NCBI GenBank assembly: GCA_035610365.1
Contig: CM069432.1
Span: forward strand, 126,614,255-126,678,254
Source of the DNA: Aquatica leii
Lineage: Eukaryota > Arthropoda > Insecta > Coleoptera > Lampyridae
Direction of reading: 5' to 3'
DNA: 64,000 nucleotides
Positions 1 through 11,974 of the stretch are shown one piece after another. The position numbers and the translations under genes were made by a program. The notes under the pieces are model-generated. The model was not told the DNA's origin and did no database searches. It worked only from the letters and a program-made list of their open reading frames with translations. Each line of letters opens with the position of its first letter. Position 1 is the first letter of the stretch.

Positions 1-1190
1 TTGCAATGATAGACTTTTCTAGTTTTACCATTTTAATTGTTTTATAATTACTTTTTCTAAAAAATTGGGTAATTTTGTTTGTTGCTGTGATGAAGTGCAC
101 AATAGCGATCGTTGTTTACAAAAAATCTCAACCAAATTGTGGTCATCTGTGTCTCCTACTAAAATGGAAGAACATATTAAAAAATTATTATTTTGGCTCA
201 CAAAGGGAAACTAGAACTAAACTTGATGATTCAGAAATAGGCTAATCGCAAGCCACATCTTTAAATAAATTGTTGTTTCATTTTTTCGAAAACTATTACT
301 TTGCAGATTTTATATATTACAATGATAAAAATTGTTTATTTTTAAATCCTTTATTGATTTTCTTTTATCCGCCGTATTGACGTTATGATAGCAACCCACT
401 GAATTTAGTAAATACTAAATAAACTAAATAAACCTATGTTTCAATTAATTGTAAAATGTTGAATTTGTTACTTGTTACTTTTAAATTTGATATTGTTTTT
501 AGTAGGTAAAAAAAAATTCTGGGCAACGTTAAAAATTATAGTTGTATAGGTGTAAATTTGTTTTTTCCTGATTTTTGTATTGTCTGTGATAACTACAATC
601 ATACGAAGTTTACTAGTTATATCTACATCAGTAGTTTTAATAATACAGATGTATTATGTAAAGATATAGGATATTTATTAAACTAAAAGTATTTTATTGT
701 TTAACAATATTTAAAATAGTATTCTCCGGAATAGTTATTAAAATTAGAAATATATTATAATTCGAAAATTTTTTATACTTCCGAAAAATTCTCAAAAAAC
801 GCAAAGAAATTATTCTGAACTAATCGACAGACATAAGATTACGTAAGAATAAAATATAGTTTAACTAAATCAGCAAACTACAACTCTGACAACTAAAAAA
901 TATGCGTGGTCGTATCGTACCGATTAATATTAACGGTTACTCTGCACTACCTTGAACTACGATATCGCTAATGTATGATTTAATTATCTTTGTTACATGT
1001 GCGTTTTTTCAAGTATGTTTGCATTTCAACTTAAATCTTAAGCAGACTTAGTTTCCTTATAATTTTATTAATTCTATGTGCCTTGATTATTAACTTTTAA
1101 AAATTCTTAATTAGATTTTGGTTGATTTTTTAAGTTAATTCTTTTATTTCACGCTTAGACAAAGCTTTTACAGAAATTTGACAAAATATT

Positions 1191-1271
1191 AGCAACATTG
1201 ACACATCTGTACTGTAAAGGCGCAACATTAGCAACATTAGCAACATTGACACATCTGTACTGTAAAGGCGC
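1191..1271. repeat. Short tandem duplication, ~48 bp period
   Basis: A 33-bp unit beginning AGCAACATTGACACATCTGT occurs at 1191-1223 and again, identical, at 1239-1271. The 15 bp between them is made of further AGCAACATT-like units, which suggests replication slippage. Confidence 0.85.
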
Positions 1272-1448
1272 TTATAACTTAGTAATAATAATGTTCATAT
1301 AAAAAAATTAAAACAAATTGTGACTTTTGATTAAGAAATCGTAATTAATTTTTTTTTAGTAAAAAACACTACATCTATATCGTATACTAAAAAAATTGTA
1401 ATTTTTATTAAAATACATTTTTGACAAAAACATGTGGTCAAACAGCGT

Positions 1449-1525
1449 TTCACTTGCACCGTCTACCGAACCGCAAGTGAACAGAATGCGTATTCCGACG
1501 ATCTTACGATGGTCGGAAACGTATT
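1449..1525. other. Two adjacent DNA/RNA hairpins
   Basis: TTCACTTGC (1449-1457) is the reverse complement of GCAAGTGAA (1473-1481). Immediately after it, ATGCGTATTCCGAC (1486-1499) pairs imperfectly with GTCGGAAACGTATT (1512-1525). No gene class was recognised; each stem is too short for a typical miRNA precursor. Confidence 0.4.
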
Positions 1526-2556
1526 TTGTACAACTAAATACACGTTTTTCTCGGTTATTCGATAGCTAACTCAAAAAGAAAAACGTAAAATACAACATAA
1601 AGTAATTATACATTCCTAATCAATTCAATATGAGAGTCGCAATGTGACACTATTTCCCAATTCTTTTATACCAAGTAGTGTATACAGTAGTTTTAAAGAA
1701 TTTGTAGAAGTTAAATAAAAATTTGTTAACACTTGACAATGTTACTTCTTATATAAAACAAGGCATTTTAATTACTTTAGAAGAAACGCTAGTACAACAA
1801 AAATAAAAAAGTATAATTACGTAATTAATCATATCACCGATAAAATTAAAGTATAATATGATAAAATTACGCAAAGCAGCTATATGCATAAGTTGCAAAC
1901 AGGTTCTTTTAATACATTTTCTTGGTCATGTATAAAAAGTACACCTATATGTTCTTTTTTTTGTTACAGAATGTTTAAAATTGTATGAGAAATTAGAATT
2001 AACCCTTTATATTAATTATAATCAAGAACCACTTAGAGTAAATTAGCATATGTAATATTGACTTTGATTTTGAAAGGCTTCGTCGTTTCGGACGTTTTAC
2101 TGTAGTTTAAGTTTTGGTAATTACTTGTAAAAACTACATTAATGTTTGTTATAAACTAGAAAGATAAACTGGAATAATGCATATGACCTAATTATTAATC
2201 TGGCCCTGGCGTCTATAACGTAATATTTAATTATACATATTCATTTTTATATCAACATGGCATCCTGCTACGTTGCCACATCGAGGTCGCCATATTGATA
2301 CGGAAAGGTATTTAAAAAAATATATTCGTACAATATACAATTATGTATGGTGACAGTAGCGCTCGTAGTGAAAATTTTTTGAACTAAATTATTCAATTTT
2401 CTGACACGTTTACGTTTTTTGGCGTCCCTCCAAATCTTTGCCTGTAGGTAGTAGGGGTCTACCGCAACACTTTTATAAGGGAATCCAAAGTGACGCCAAT
2501 TTACCATGGACGCCAAATTGATGATGATTTTGTAGTGGCTGGACGCCACGTTGATA

Positions 2557-2561
<5 letters not shown>

Positions 2562-2592
<31 letters not shown>
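2562..2592. repeat. (AT)n microsatellite at broken LTR end
   Basis: Uninterrupted AT dinucleotides run up to the point where the left BEL/Pao LTR becomes recognisable. The right LTR has a much shorter AT run at the same place. This run probably marks the rearrangement that removed the outer part of the left LTR. Confidence 0.85.
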
Positions 2593-2597
<5 letters not shown>

Positions 2598-3074
2598 GTA
2601 TATGATAAAAAGGATATCGTAAATGCAAGTAAGAATTAATGTCTTCTTATTCATACATGCTCAACAGATGTCTTTTATCATATGGATTGTAATAATTGCC
2701 AGATGCAGCTACTGATATAGTTTAGTTAACCATCCAATCAAATTGTGTGCGCCACGATAACCATCTATTATAATTAAGCGAAATTTTGTGCTAATTATTC
2801 AAATTTAACCATAATCAACTTCGCATCTTCTAAACTAACCATATTAATTGTACGTATTAATTTCAATCGACAACATATTCAATGCAATTGGGCCAAGAAT
2901 TTTGTTCTGTTAAACCGGACACGGTTTTTCGAAGTATCGATATTGAAATCAACTCAATAATTTTAAATTTTGCTGCGCAAACGAAGAAAACCTCCAGAAA
3001 TGTTGGTTGCATATTAAAAGGATTCAAAATACTTAAAATAAAATGGATAAATGGATAATTACAAGGACGAAACA
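2593..3074 (-). repeat. BEL/Pao LTR, truncated (3' LTR)
   Basis: This copy is nearly identical to 8953-9434 and shares the plus-strand end GGACGAAACA. In the right LTR about 170 bp more precede this region (8784-8950). That part is absent here and is replaced by unrelated sequence ending in an (AT)n run. Confidence 0.85.
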
Positions 3075-3202
3075 TAACCGCCCACCAAAATCATCAAAAT
3101 TTGGTGATTTTCTAAATACGGATAATCGACTTTAAACACGAAAATATTAAGAAACTAAAAATTAATCATAATAAGTGCATATCCAAAAGAAACAAAACGT
3201 AA

Positions 3203-6130
3203 TTATAAGGTCTCATGCGCTACTGCAACGGCAAGGCACACAGTTTTATCAATGGGCGCTTAAATAGACCTTTATTAGTGCGAACCGTAGCCACGCGGGT
3301 AATATTGCCTTTTCCCGGGTGCAACTCTACTATTCTACCCAACCTCCATTGAAGAGGGGGTGTCAAATCTTCCTTGATGAGAACCAAGGTACCAATATCA
3401 ACTGGTTCAAAAGTACGGCATTTATACCATTTACTGCGTTAGTATAATGTGTGAAGATATTCACTACTCCAACGTTTCCAAAAATCTTGTTGTAACCTTT
3501 GGACTAACTGCCATCGCGATAACCGATTAATGCTCAAGTGTGATAAATCCACTTCGGGGGGTGATGTTAAAGGTTCTAAAGTTAAGAAATTTCCGGGCGT
3601 TAAAGCACTCAAGTCGTTTGGATCTGAGCTTAAGCTGCAGAGCGGACGTGAATTTAAAACGGCTTCTATTTCTACAACTATTGTTTTAATACCTATAAAT
3701 CTTACTAGGTGGGTTTTTACATATTTGATTCCGCTTTCCCACAAACCACCAAAGTGTGGTACAGAAGGAGGATTGAAATGCCACTCAATGGCTTCTGTCT
3801 CTACAGCGAGTTTAAATTGAGAAAACCATTCCTTATTGGCTCCAACGAAATTAATACCACAATCACTAAAAATCTGACTGAAGCGACCACGACGGGCAAT
3901 GAATCTACGCAAAGCTGCGAGAAATGTATCACTAGCTAGATCCGAGGCAATCTCGACATGTAATGCTTTGGTGGCAAAACAAACAAACAAACACAGGTAA
4001 GCTTTGGCGACCTTAGAACCACGTCGTCTCGATATATGAATAGGAAAGGGACCACCATAGTCGACACCAACACAACTAAATGCTTTAAGTTGGCTAACTC
4101 GAGCAGTTGGTAAATCTGCCATAAGAAGTTCAAACGCAATAGGTTTGGTTTTAAAATAAGACTGGCATGACGATAAGCAACGACGAATGACTCTACGAGA
4201 CGACACTATCCAAAAATTTTGTTGCGTTAGATACATAGTAGTATTTACACCAGCATGCTTGTTTTCTAAATGAACTTGTTCTATAACCAAGGTAGTTAAA
4301 CGATGCTTTCCAGGCAATAAGGCTGGATGTTTTGTTCCAAAGGGCAACGATGCATTCTCTAGCCGACCACCTACTCTTAAAATGCCTTCGCTATCTACAA
4401 AAGGCGACAGTTTTTGGAAATTTTTAGAACAGGGTTGTCCCTTAGAAATAGCAACAAATTCAGAATGAAACACTTCAATTTGAACTACCCAAACTAAACG
4501 GAAAAGTGCATGATGCAGTTCATGCTGAGTTAAAGAACCGAACTTCTTTTCCCTTTTCCGACAATTATCGATAAATCGAATACAAAAAGCAACAATTCTC
4601 TGGATCTTGCGCAACGATGAAAAACGATCGAGTAATTCTAAAAGTGAATTGGACACAAGTTGCGCTGTAAACGACACGTATTTCAATTCCCCATTCGTAT
4701 CTTGAATCGAAGAATCTAGTTTTTCTCGAGGCCAATAATCTTCGGGTTGCAAAAGCCAACTCGGACCCGCCCACCAAAGCGAACAATTAAGCAACTCATT
4801 TGGGAGAAGACCACGCGAAGCTGGATCAGCTGGATTGTCACACGAACGCACGTGACGCCAGCAACTCGGAGAGATGCGTTCTTGGATATGAGAAACTCTA
4901 GTTGCGACGAACATTTTCCATTTATGTCGAGAGGAACGTATCCACGCTAATGCGACTTTGGAATCACTCCAAGCAACTATGTTATTAATGTCTATCAAAT
5001 TAGCATACGACTTCAAGACAAACGAAACTAAGTTTGAAAGCAAAACTGCTGCCAACAATTCTAAACGCGGTATTGATAATCGTTTAATTGGAGCGACTTT
5101 TGATTTAGTTATAACAAATGAAACAAAAACACTATCACTATTATCTACTACAAAACGAAGATAAACTACAGCAGCGTAACCTAATTCGGACGCATCACAA
5201 AATGCGTGTAACGAACAGATTGCAAACGATGCGGGTTTAGAGCAACGAGGAATCCGAAGATTCGACAAGCTGACCAATGACGACTTATACTTTCTCCATT
5301 GACTACAAACGTCTGCTGGGGCCTCTGCATCCCAATCTAATCCTAGAAGCCACAGATGCTGTATCAATCGTTTACCAAAGAAAGTAAGTGGACATAAAAA
5401 TCCTAAAGGATCATATATGCGAGCGACCTCAGACAAAATAGATCTTTTGGTACAAAGGGTGTTTACTGGTCTAACCAGGAATGAAAACGAATCGATTGAT
5501 GCTTGCCACTGAAGGCCCAAAATCTTTGAAATAATTGAATTGTCTTCCTCAAAAACAACGGAATGGTTCTGACAGAATTCAGAAGGCAGTGAAGTTAACA
5601 ATGAAGGTGAATTGGCTGACCATTTGCGCAATTCAAAACAACCTGAACTCAATAGTCTAATTAGTTGGTCTTGCAATTCTAACAATGACTCTAACGTGTC
5701 TGCTCCACAAACAAAATCGTCAACATATAAATTCGAAAGTATAGCTTGAGCAGCGAGTGGAAAGTTGCCATCCTGCGCTAATTGCAAGAAGCAGCAAATA
5801 GTTAGAAAAGGTGAAGAAGCGTAGCCATATGTTACGGTATTCAATCTAAAGGTTTGGATGGTTTCATCGGTAAAAAACCTCCAAAGGATCAGTTGAAATT
5901 GCCGATGCAAATCTTTCAGTAAAATTTGTCTAAACATTTGACGTACGTCGCAAGTAAAAACAAACTTGAACCACCGAAAACGAATTAGCATGGCGCTAAT
6001 GTCGCTTTGCAGCTTTGAACCAGCAAGAAGCGTCTCGTTGATGGAGATACCTGCGCTATCCTTAGCCGAAGCGTCAAAAACTACACAAATCTTATGAGGA
6101 TCATTTTCTTTAAAAATGCAATGATGCGGT
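3203..6130 (-). pseudogene. pol: BEL/Pao reverse transcriptase, RNase H, integrase
   Basis: Read on the minus strand. The RT begins with the IC-VVFDAS-like region at ~6090, has TCDVRQMFRQILL and the catalytic YVDDF near 5.72 kb. RNase H shows HAFCDASELGYAA and LELLAAVLLSNL. The integrase has its H2C2 finger, then the core with VGVDYGGPF, the second Asp in FSDCGINF, and a Glu in GGLWESGIK. A TAA at 3439-3441 cuts off the last ~78 codons, which remain readable to a stop at 3203. Together with the frameshift at ~6130 this shows the copy is inactive, although every domain is still recognisable. The 3' LTR follows at 3074. Confidence 0.9.
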
Positions 6131-7445
6131 AATAACTATGTAGACTATTAATATCCGCAGATGAAACTGACGACATGTGACCTGCAGTCAAATAATCATG
6201 CATGAATTCACTATATTTCTCCTTCATAACGGGGTGCGAACTTAAATGACGTTCAGGTGTTAATAGACGACGATGTGCTATTTGACGCGACCCTACAAAC
6301 GTCGGTAAAGACTCGGCGTCTTTGAACGGCAACGATACTATAAAACGACCCAAATGGTCTCTTGCGTGCGTGCTTACAAACGAATCTTCAGCTAACTGAT
6401 CTTCCGGAGAAATGAGACACGGACTAGTAGGAACATCTTCCACATTCCAAAACAATTTCAGAGTGTCATCAAGTGACGGTTCAAACGAGACAAAAAACGA
6501 GTGTGGTTGCGGTTGAATCATCGTATTGCAAGATATAGGACCTAGTAATGCGATACCAAAAATTGTGTCTAATGCGACAGGACCTTCAATATTAGCAAAA
6601 TGAAACACAGATCCACGAGCTATTTGGGGAAATACATCTGCACCTAATAGAAGGTCAATATTTCCTGGTATGTTCCAATGAGGATCCGCTAGATTAACAT
6701 TTGAATACCTAGCACCGCTGTGGATGTAAGTATGAGGGAGTTTTGAACAAATTTTCCGAATGATGACAGCATTGACGTGCATAGAAACTGACGAGGAACC
6801 CACTGGCCGAATATTGCAGTTGGTATTCCCGCGGCTAACTCTAACTGACGTGTCGCCTAAACACGCGATTGAACTCGACGATTTATTGTATGGTAGACCC
6901 AGGCGGTTACGACAATTTTCCGTTACAAAGCTAATTTGACTTCCTGGATCACAAAGTGCCCTAAATGTTTGAAATTTACCCCAACGATCTTGGATTTCTA
7001 AGGAAACTGTAGCCAACAATATAATGGTAGACGAAATAGAATTTGTGGACTTCACTGAGGTTAAAGCTACAGGAGTTTCCGCTGCTTCTACAACCGCTGG
7101 CGAAGGCTCTTTAACGCTACACGGCTGTGACGAATTCTGTGAAGAATTTCCTCCAAAATGCAACAACGAATGGTGTCGCTCTGAACAATGTCGACAAGAT
7201 TTTGATTTGCACGCTTTAACTAAGTGCTGCAAACTTAAGCAATTTAAACAAACACGACAACTTTTGACTACTGTATAGCGCTCCTGCGGATTGAGTTTAC
7301 CAAAACGAGGACAAGATAACAGAAAATGCGAATGATTTTTGCAATACAAACAAAAAGATTTAGGCGATGCCACATTGGCCGTCGCTGCAAACGAATGCTG
7401 AGAACGCTTATTGTCCCAACTACTACTACTATTTTTGAAGTACTG
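6130..7445 (-). pseudogene. pol: BEL/Pao zinc knuckles and aspartic protease
   Basis: The N-terminal part has two Cys/His knuckles (CLYCKNHSHFLLSCPRF and a second CRVCLNC...CRHCSERHH cluster) that would bind RNA. A retropepsin-like domain follows (DUF1758 type) with FRALCDPGSQISFVTENC. Most family members have Asp-Ser-Gly or Asp-Thr-Gly at the active site; here Asp-Pro-Gly-Ser is read, so the active site may be altered. The C-terminal part reaches the conserved linker before the reverse transcriptase (LGRFIVSLPFK). A +1 frameshift around 6130 separates it from the RT frame. The frame enters from Gag through another shift near 7445. Confidence 0.85.
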
Positions 7446-8389
7446 AAAAGACCACAGCGAGATTTTGCAGAATTCGACAAACTACTATTATTAACGAACG
7501 CTGCTTCCAAAGCACGACATTGATCGCTAAGAAACTGTTTAAGTTCTTCGAATTTATGAAGATGTGGCTGAGAATAATTTAGTTTGAAGCGTTGGAGAGT
7601 ATCTGGATCTAGTTTTTCAAGTAACCAATTAAATAATGTAAAATCCTAATGATCGATACCCGTAATCTGATCAATGGCAGCTAAATTCTCTACAAAAACG
7701 TTCAAAAGATCGCGCAATGCTTGAGGAGATTGCGTACTTACTTTCGGAGCTCTAGCAATATTTTGCCAATAAAAAGCAGCCAATACTCTACTATTTTGGT
7801 AACGAGCAACTAATGTTTTATGTGCAATTTCGTAATTATCCGAAGTCAATGATAAATGTTTAACTAAAGTCAACGGTTCTTTAGATAAGATGGAAATCAA
7901 ATACTGAAATTTCTCTACATTCGACAACGCTTCATTTTTATGAATGAGCGTGTTAAACAAATCTTGAAAGGTTGGCCAATCTTTGAGGCATCCGTCGAAT
8001 TTTGGCAAGTCAATTCGAGGTAAGTGAATGTGTGATCTATTTAATTTAGCTTCTGATGCTACAAAATTTGCGGGGGATGGAGGACGTTGTTTTATTTGTG
8101 TACTCTCTAACGACAAATGTACCGCTTCTATTTTATAAAAAACTTCATCAATATTTAAATCAAGATGACACAATGCTTCCCAATTGTCAGCACTTTCATC
8201 AACTAGAGTATTATCATTAAATATACTTTGAAATTTACTAAATAAGAGTTGAGCATTTTTAAAAGCAGCCATAAATTCAGATCGTAACGACTCATCGTTT
8301 CTAACTTCTAATGCTAATTTATAAATTGATTGCAATTTTACAAGGGTTCGTTTTGCTAACGAATAAGTTTTTTCTACTGTTTGAACCAT
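7446..8389 (-). pseudogene. gag: BEL/Pao Gag (DUF1759-like)
   Basis: The minus-strand frame starts at an ATG at 8389 (MVQTVEKTY...) after the 5' leader. It carries the capsid-like region typical of BEL/Pao Gag, with LPRIDLPKFDG followed by a W-x-F segment and a helical domain that forms the particle core. An in-frame TAG at about 7646 interrupts the protein after ~247 residues. The same frame then continues with LFNWLLEKLDPDTLQRF until a one-base shift near 7445 in a T run. Downstream lie the zinc knuckles and protease, so Gag and Pol were once one polyprotein. Being broken, it is not expected to assemble. Confidence 0.85.
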
Positions 8390-8763
8390 TGTAAGCCTTA
8401 ATTAACTAACAAATGAACAATACGATATGGCAGTATAATATCCAAATATTTACACCAAAATGTATTATTCAATACGATAACTTAATTCAACCAATATTAC
8501 TTGCTTATCAATAAATACAAACGTGACAACAACAATATGTGTAATTGTAATAAATGCATACGATAATACGATCGAAACCCCCAAAGTAAAACCACATGCC
8601 CTCCACTAGCAGTAAGCAACATAAAAGACCTTATCACTAATTATAACGCGTAACCGAAAACCAAAAATAAATTCAATCTAAAAATTTTAGCACTTGTACT
8701 ACAATTTCTCAATTGACAAATTTGTAACCAAAAAAGCAAACTGTAATCTACAGAGCGATATTA

Positions 8764-8783
8764 ATCCGGCTCGAAGGACCAAA
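8764..8783 (-). promoter_or_regulatory. BEL-type primer-binding-site region
   Basis: Read on the minus strand this is TGGTCCTTCGAGCCGG, placed directly inside the 5' LTR. A very similar motif is usual just after the 5' LTR of BEL/Pao elements, where minus-strand DNA synthesis is primed by a tRNA. I infer the role from position and from memory of the family. Confidence 0.55.
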
Positions 8784-9434
8784 TGTTGAATTTAACGTGT
8801 TCTAAAAATAAAATCCAAAATAAAACAAAAAACATATATTACTACTGTACAAATTTGTCCATTACCGAAAGTGTTTACAAATGCATTAATAAACAAAATT
8901 ATAATTTAAGTTACTCACAGTCATATTTCGGATTACATAGGATATATATATACATATGTATATGATAAAAAGGATATCGTAAATGCAAGTAAGAATTAAT
9001 GTCTTCTTATTCATACATGCTCAACAGATGTCTTCTATCATATGGATTGTAATAATTGCCAGATGCAGCTACTGATATAGTTTAGTTAACCATCCAATCA
9101 AATTGTGTGCGCCACGATAACCATCTATTATAATTAAGCGAAATCTTGTGCTAATTATTCAAATTTAACCATAATCGACTTCGCATCTTCTAAACTAACC
9201 ATATTAATTGTACGTATTAATTTCAATCGACAACATATTCAATGCAATTGGGCCAAGAATTTTGTTCTGTTAAACCGGACACGGTTTTTCGAAGTATCGA
9301 TATTGAAATCAACTCAATAATTTTAAATTTTGCTGCGCAAACGATGAAAACTTCCAGAAATGTTGGTTGCATATTAAAAGGATTCAAAATACTTAAAATA
9401 AAATGGATAACTGGATAATTACAAGGACGAAACA
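8784..9434 (-). repeat. BEL/Pao LTR, nearly complete (5' LTR)
   Basis: On the plus strand the repeat begins TGTTGAATTTAACG next to the primer-site-like motif and ends GACGAAACA, giving the expected TG...CA ends and about 651 bp. The left boundary is inferred from the adjacent motif, since the left LTR lacks this part. Confidence 0.7.
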
Positions 9435-11974
9435 CTGTATTTATACACATATTTTTTTGTTTTAAATTACAACTACGTCAAATGTAAATTAGTATTAAAC
9501 TGACAAGAACTGTAAGAACAAATCCTTAGTTTCTAATTTAAAATAAACATTTTAAATTAACTATGTTATTTAGTATTAGTTAAAATTAAAAAAGTTTTAG
9601 TATTTGAGTAGTAGAAAAAATAACTGTATACAAACCACAATTTAGAAAATTTGCAATCTTCTGTTACAAAACGTTTTTGTTAATTGTAGTTTATTGTGTT
9701 TGTGTACCTCGTAATCGTGCAAGCGTATCATATTAACGGCATTTAAGGATTACATTGATAATTGTACTTAATCAGTTATTAACAAAAATATTTAGATTAA
9801 AATAAAAAGAAATACGAATCAACATAAATAAATTTTAGTTATTAACAAACAATTAATTTAAAAAAATGTTATAAAATAATAATTGTAAATCTCCGTATAA
9901 TTTTTTTTTAAAAACTTATACCTTATTAAAGATAGTATTTTATTGATGTACAGTTACGTAAAAAAATATATTTTTATTTAGGTTTCTAATAGTTATAGTA
10001 CTGCAGTTATTACTAGTTCTACAAAAATTTTTTAGTTGTCAACACGCATCAGCTCTTAAAATTTAGTGTTTTAGGTTAGTTCGTAATATATTATTGCAAA
10101 GATATCTGAATTGAATTATGTTGAAAAGACAAAATACTTCTTAAGGTATTGATATATAAATGCACTTCTACTATCTTCTAGATAAAGTAATTAAAAATAG
10201 TTACAAACAATAACCAATACTTTGCACACTAATATTTACAGATTTAGTTTGATTAATAGTTCTAAATTATTCACAAAGTGCATAAATACAACATTTTTTT
10301 TATTATATATTATTCTTCTTGTATAAACTGCATTATATTTTTAAATGCTGAGATGATTAATTACACAGAAGTAACATTAAAGTTTTCGTATTAATAAATT
10401 ACAAAATAATTTAAAGAAAGTAAATTAATGAAGATTGTGGAAGCATCGTAATGTGCACATATAAATTATGAAGTAAAGAAAATACAAAAACGTTTTCACT
10501 AAAACATGTTTAAATACGTGCAGATTGTTTACAGTACAATACGTTTTCACGTTTTAAATTTTAGAAACAATATCTTATTTTATTATTTAATTCAATTAAA
10601 TTAAATAGTCTATATAATTTACAATAATTAATATTAATAAATAATTGTCTGTTTTTCACTCTCAAAAATTATTGTAAAAAAAGTTTAAAACCTTTTTAAT
10701 TACTATTAACTTTTAAAAAGACAGTTAGAAGAATGTACTTAATTTTTTTTTTTTAACAATGTAATAATAATTATTATTAACGAAAAATAATAAATTAAAA
10801 ACATTATTGCAAAACTGCCAATTTGGTTTTTAAACTTGTTTGGATAGTTATTGGCAAATGTACTATTATCCTTTTTCTATCTATAAAAAAAGTGTCTTTA
10901 ACAATTGCACAAATACTAGAAAAAAATTAAAATTTATACTTAGATGATGTGTAGACAGACAGCATTTTTATAACTCTACCGATTTTCAAACTAATACAAA
11001 TTTAAGAGAAAATTACAATCATCTTGATCAATAATTGAACTGTCGACCATTGCAAACTAAACCCAATTTGCATATAAATAAATATAAGCCCAAAGATGTT
11101 AAACAACAAAACTGTAAAAAAGGGAATTTAGAGCCAAGTGTGCAACCGAATGAAAAACATCTACTTTTTGACACATTTAAATTGTTAAATTTGTTTTTTA
11201 ATTACAATATAATGGTAAAATATATAGCTATGTAAACTTCCCACAAAATTGTCAACTGGAAGTAAAACTTATGGGTTTGTAGATGAACTCATGGTAATAA
11301 GTTGTGGCGTGTTAATTGACAAATAATAAATTTTATTTTAAACGTAATGGGTGTAAACATTTTATCCGAGAAAAACCCATTTGCTTTAGCTTCAAAATTT
11401 GGTTATTTGTTTTTCTGTCAGAATGCTGATTAATTTTTGACATACCATATCAAAGTAGAAAATATCAAAAACTTAATTTTGTTTGTCAAGTAAAAAGACA
11501 ACAGTGTTGTCACATTATTGTCTAATAAATTTGAAGTTCTTATAAAAAAATACATTTTGTTATTTAAGTAAAGAAAAGACAAAATGTTAAATATATAAGG
11601 AGAGTAAACCTATTGAACAACAATATTTCAAATTACAGAATAAATTTTTGCAAAAAAAAAAGATATTTTATATTTTGGATATTTGCATGAGTTAATGCTT
11701 AGATATCGGCACGACGCGACGATTAGGATAAAATAAAGTTATTAACATAAAGTTTTTTTTTAAATTGTATAGATTTGATTAAAAGTTGTTTAGAAACATA
11801 AATATACAAAATCAATCTTTTAAATTTACAATTGTTAGACAAGTTATATAAAAAAAACAAACCATCTGTTTCTTTTTTTATTATAACATAGTTTTTGTTT
11901 CCTCTTTTATAATGTTTTGTTTTAATCTAAATAAATAACCACTTATAATTATATATTTTAGAAATTTGAACCTA
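9435..11974. other. AT-rich DNA, no gene or clear repeat seen
   Basis: No frame with a recognisable domain. A plus-strand frame at 11035-11235 has low-complexity, Lys/Asn-rich content and no family signature. I see nothing else to annotate. Confidence 0.6.

Larger units (their letters stand above)
1..2561. other. AT-rich intergenic DNA, no gene seen
   Basis: No reading frame here shows a recognisable domain. Small structures inside are a short direct duplication at 1191-1271 and two adjacent hairpins at 1449-1525. An open frame on the minus strand near 2268-2560 matches no family I know; its DNA repeats the hexamer GGCGTC several times, so it may be part of an unidentified repeat. Confidence 0.6.
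2593..9434 (-). mobile_element. Decayed BEL/Pao LTR retrotransposon
   Basis: Two direct repeats (2593-3074 and, within a longer LTR, 8951-9434) flank a minus-strand gag-pol whose order is Gag, zinc knuckles, aspartic protease, reverse transcriptase, RNase H, integrase. The Gag (DUF1759-like), the protease and the YVDD reverse transcriptase have BEL/Pao character. I counted about six substitutions over the ~480 bp shared by the LTRs, so the insertion is moderately recent. The coding part nevertheless carries two stops and two frameshifts and cannot make a full polyprotein. No clear target duplication is visible because the left LTR is truncated. Confidence 0.9.

Noticed and set aside
2268-2654. 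Open minus-strand frame of ~128 codons overlapping the AT microsatellite
   Set aside because: Half of it is AT-repeat (Ile/Tyr) translation and the rest matches no family I know; the underlying DNA repeats GGCGTC words, so a non-coding repeat is more likely.
3530-5164. Several plus-strand frames opposite the BEL/Pao pol gene
   Set aside because: They are antisense shadows of the RT, RNase H and integrase coding sequence and have no domains.
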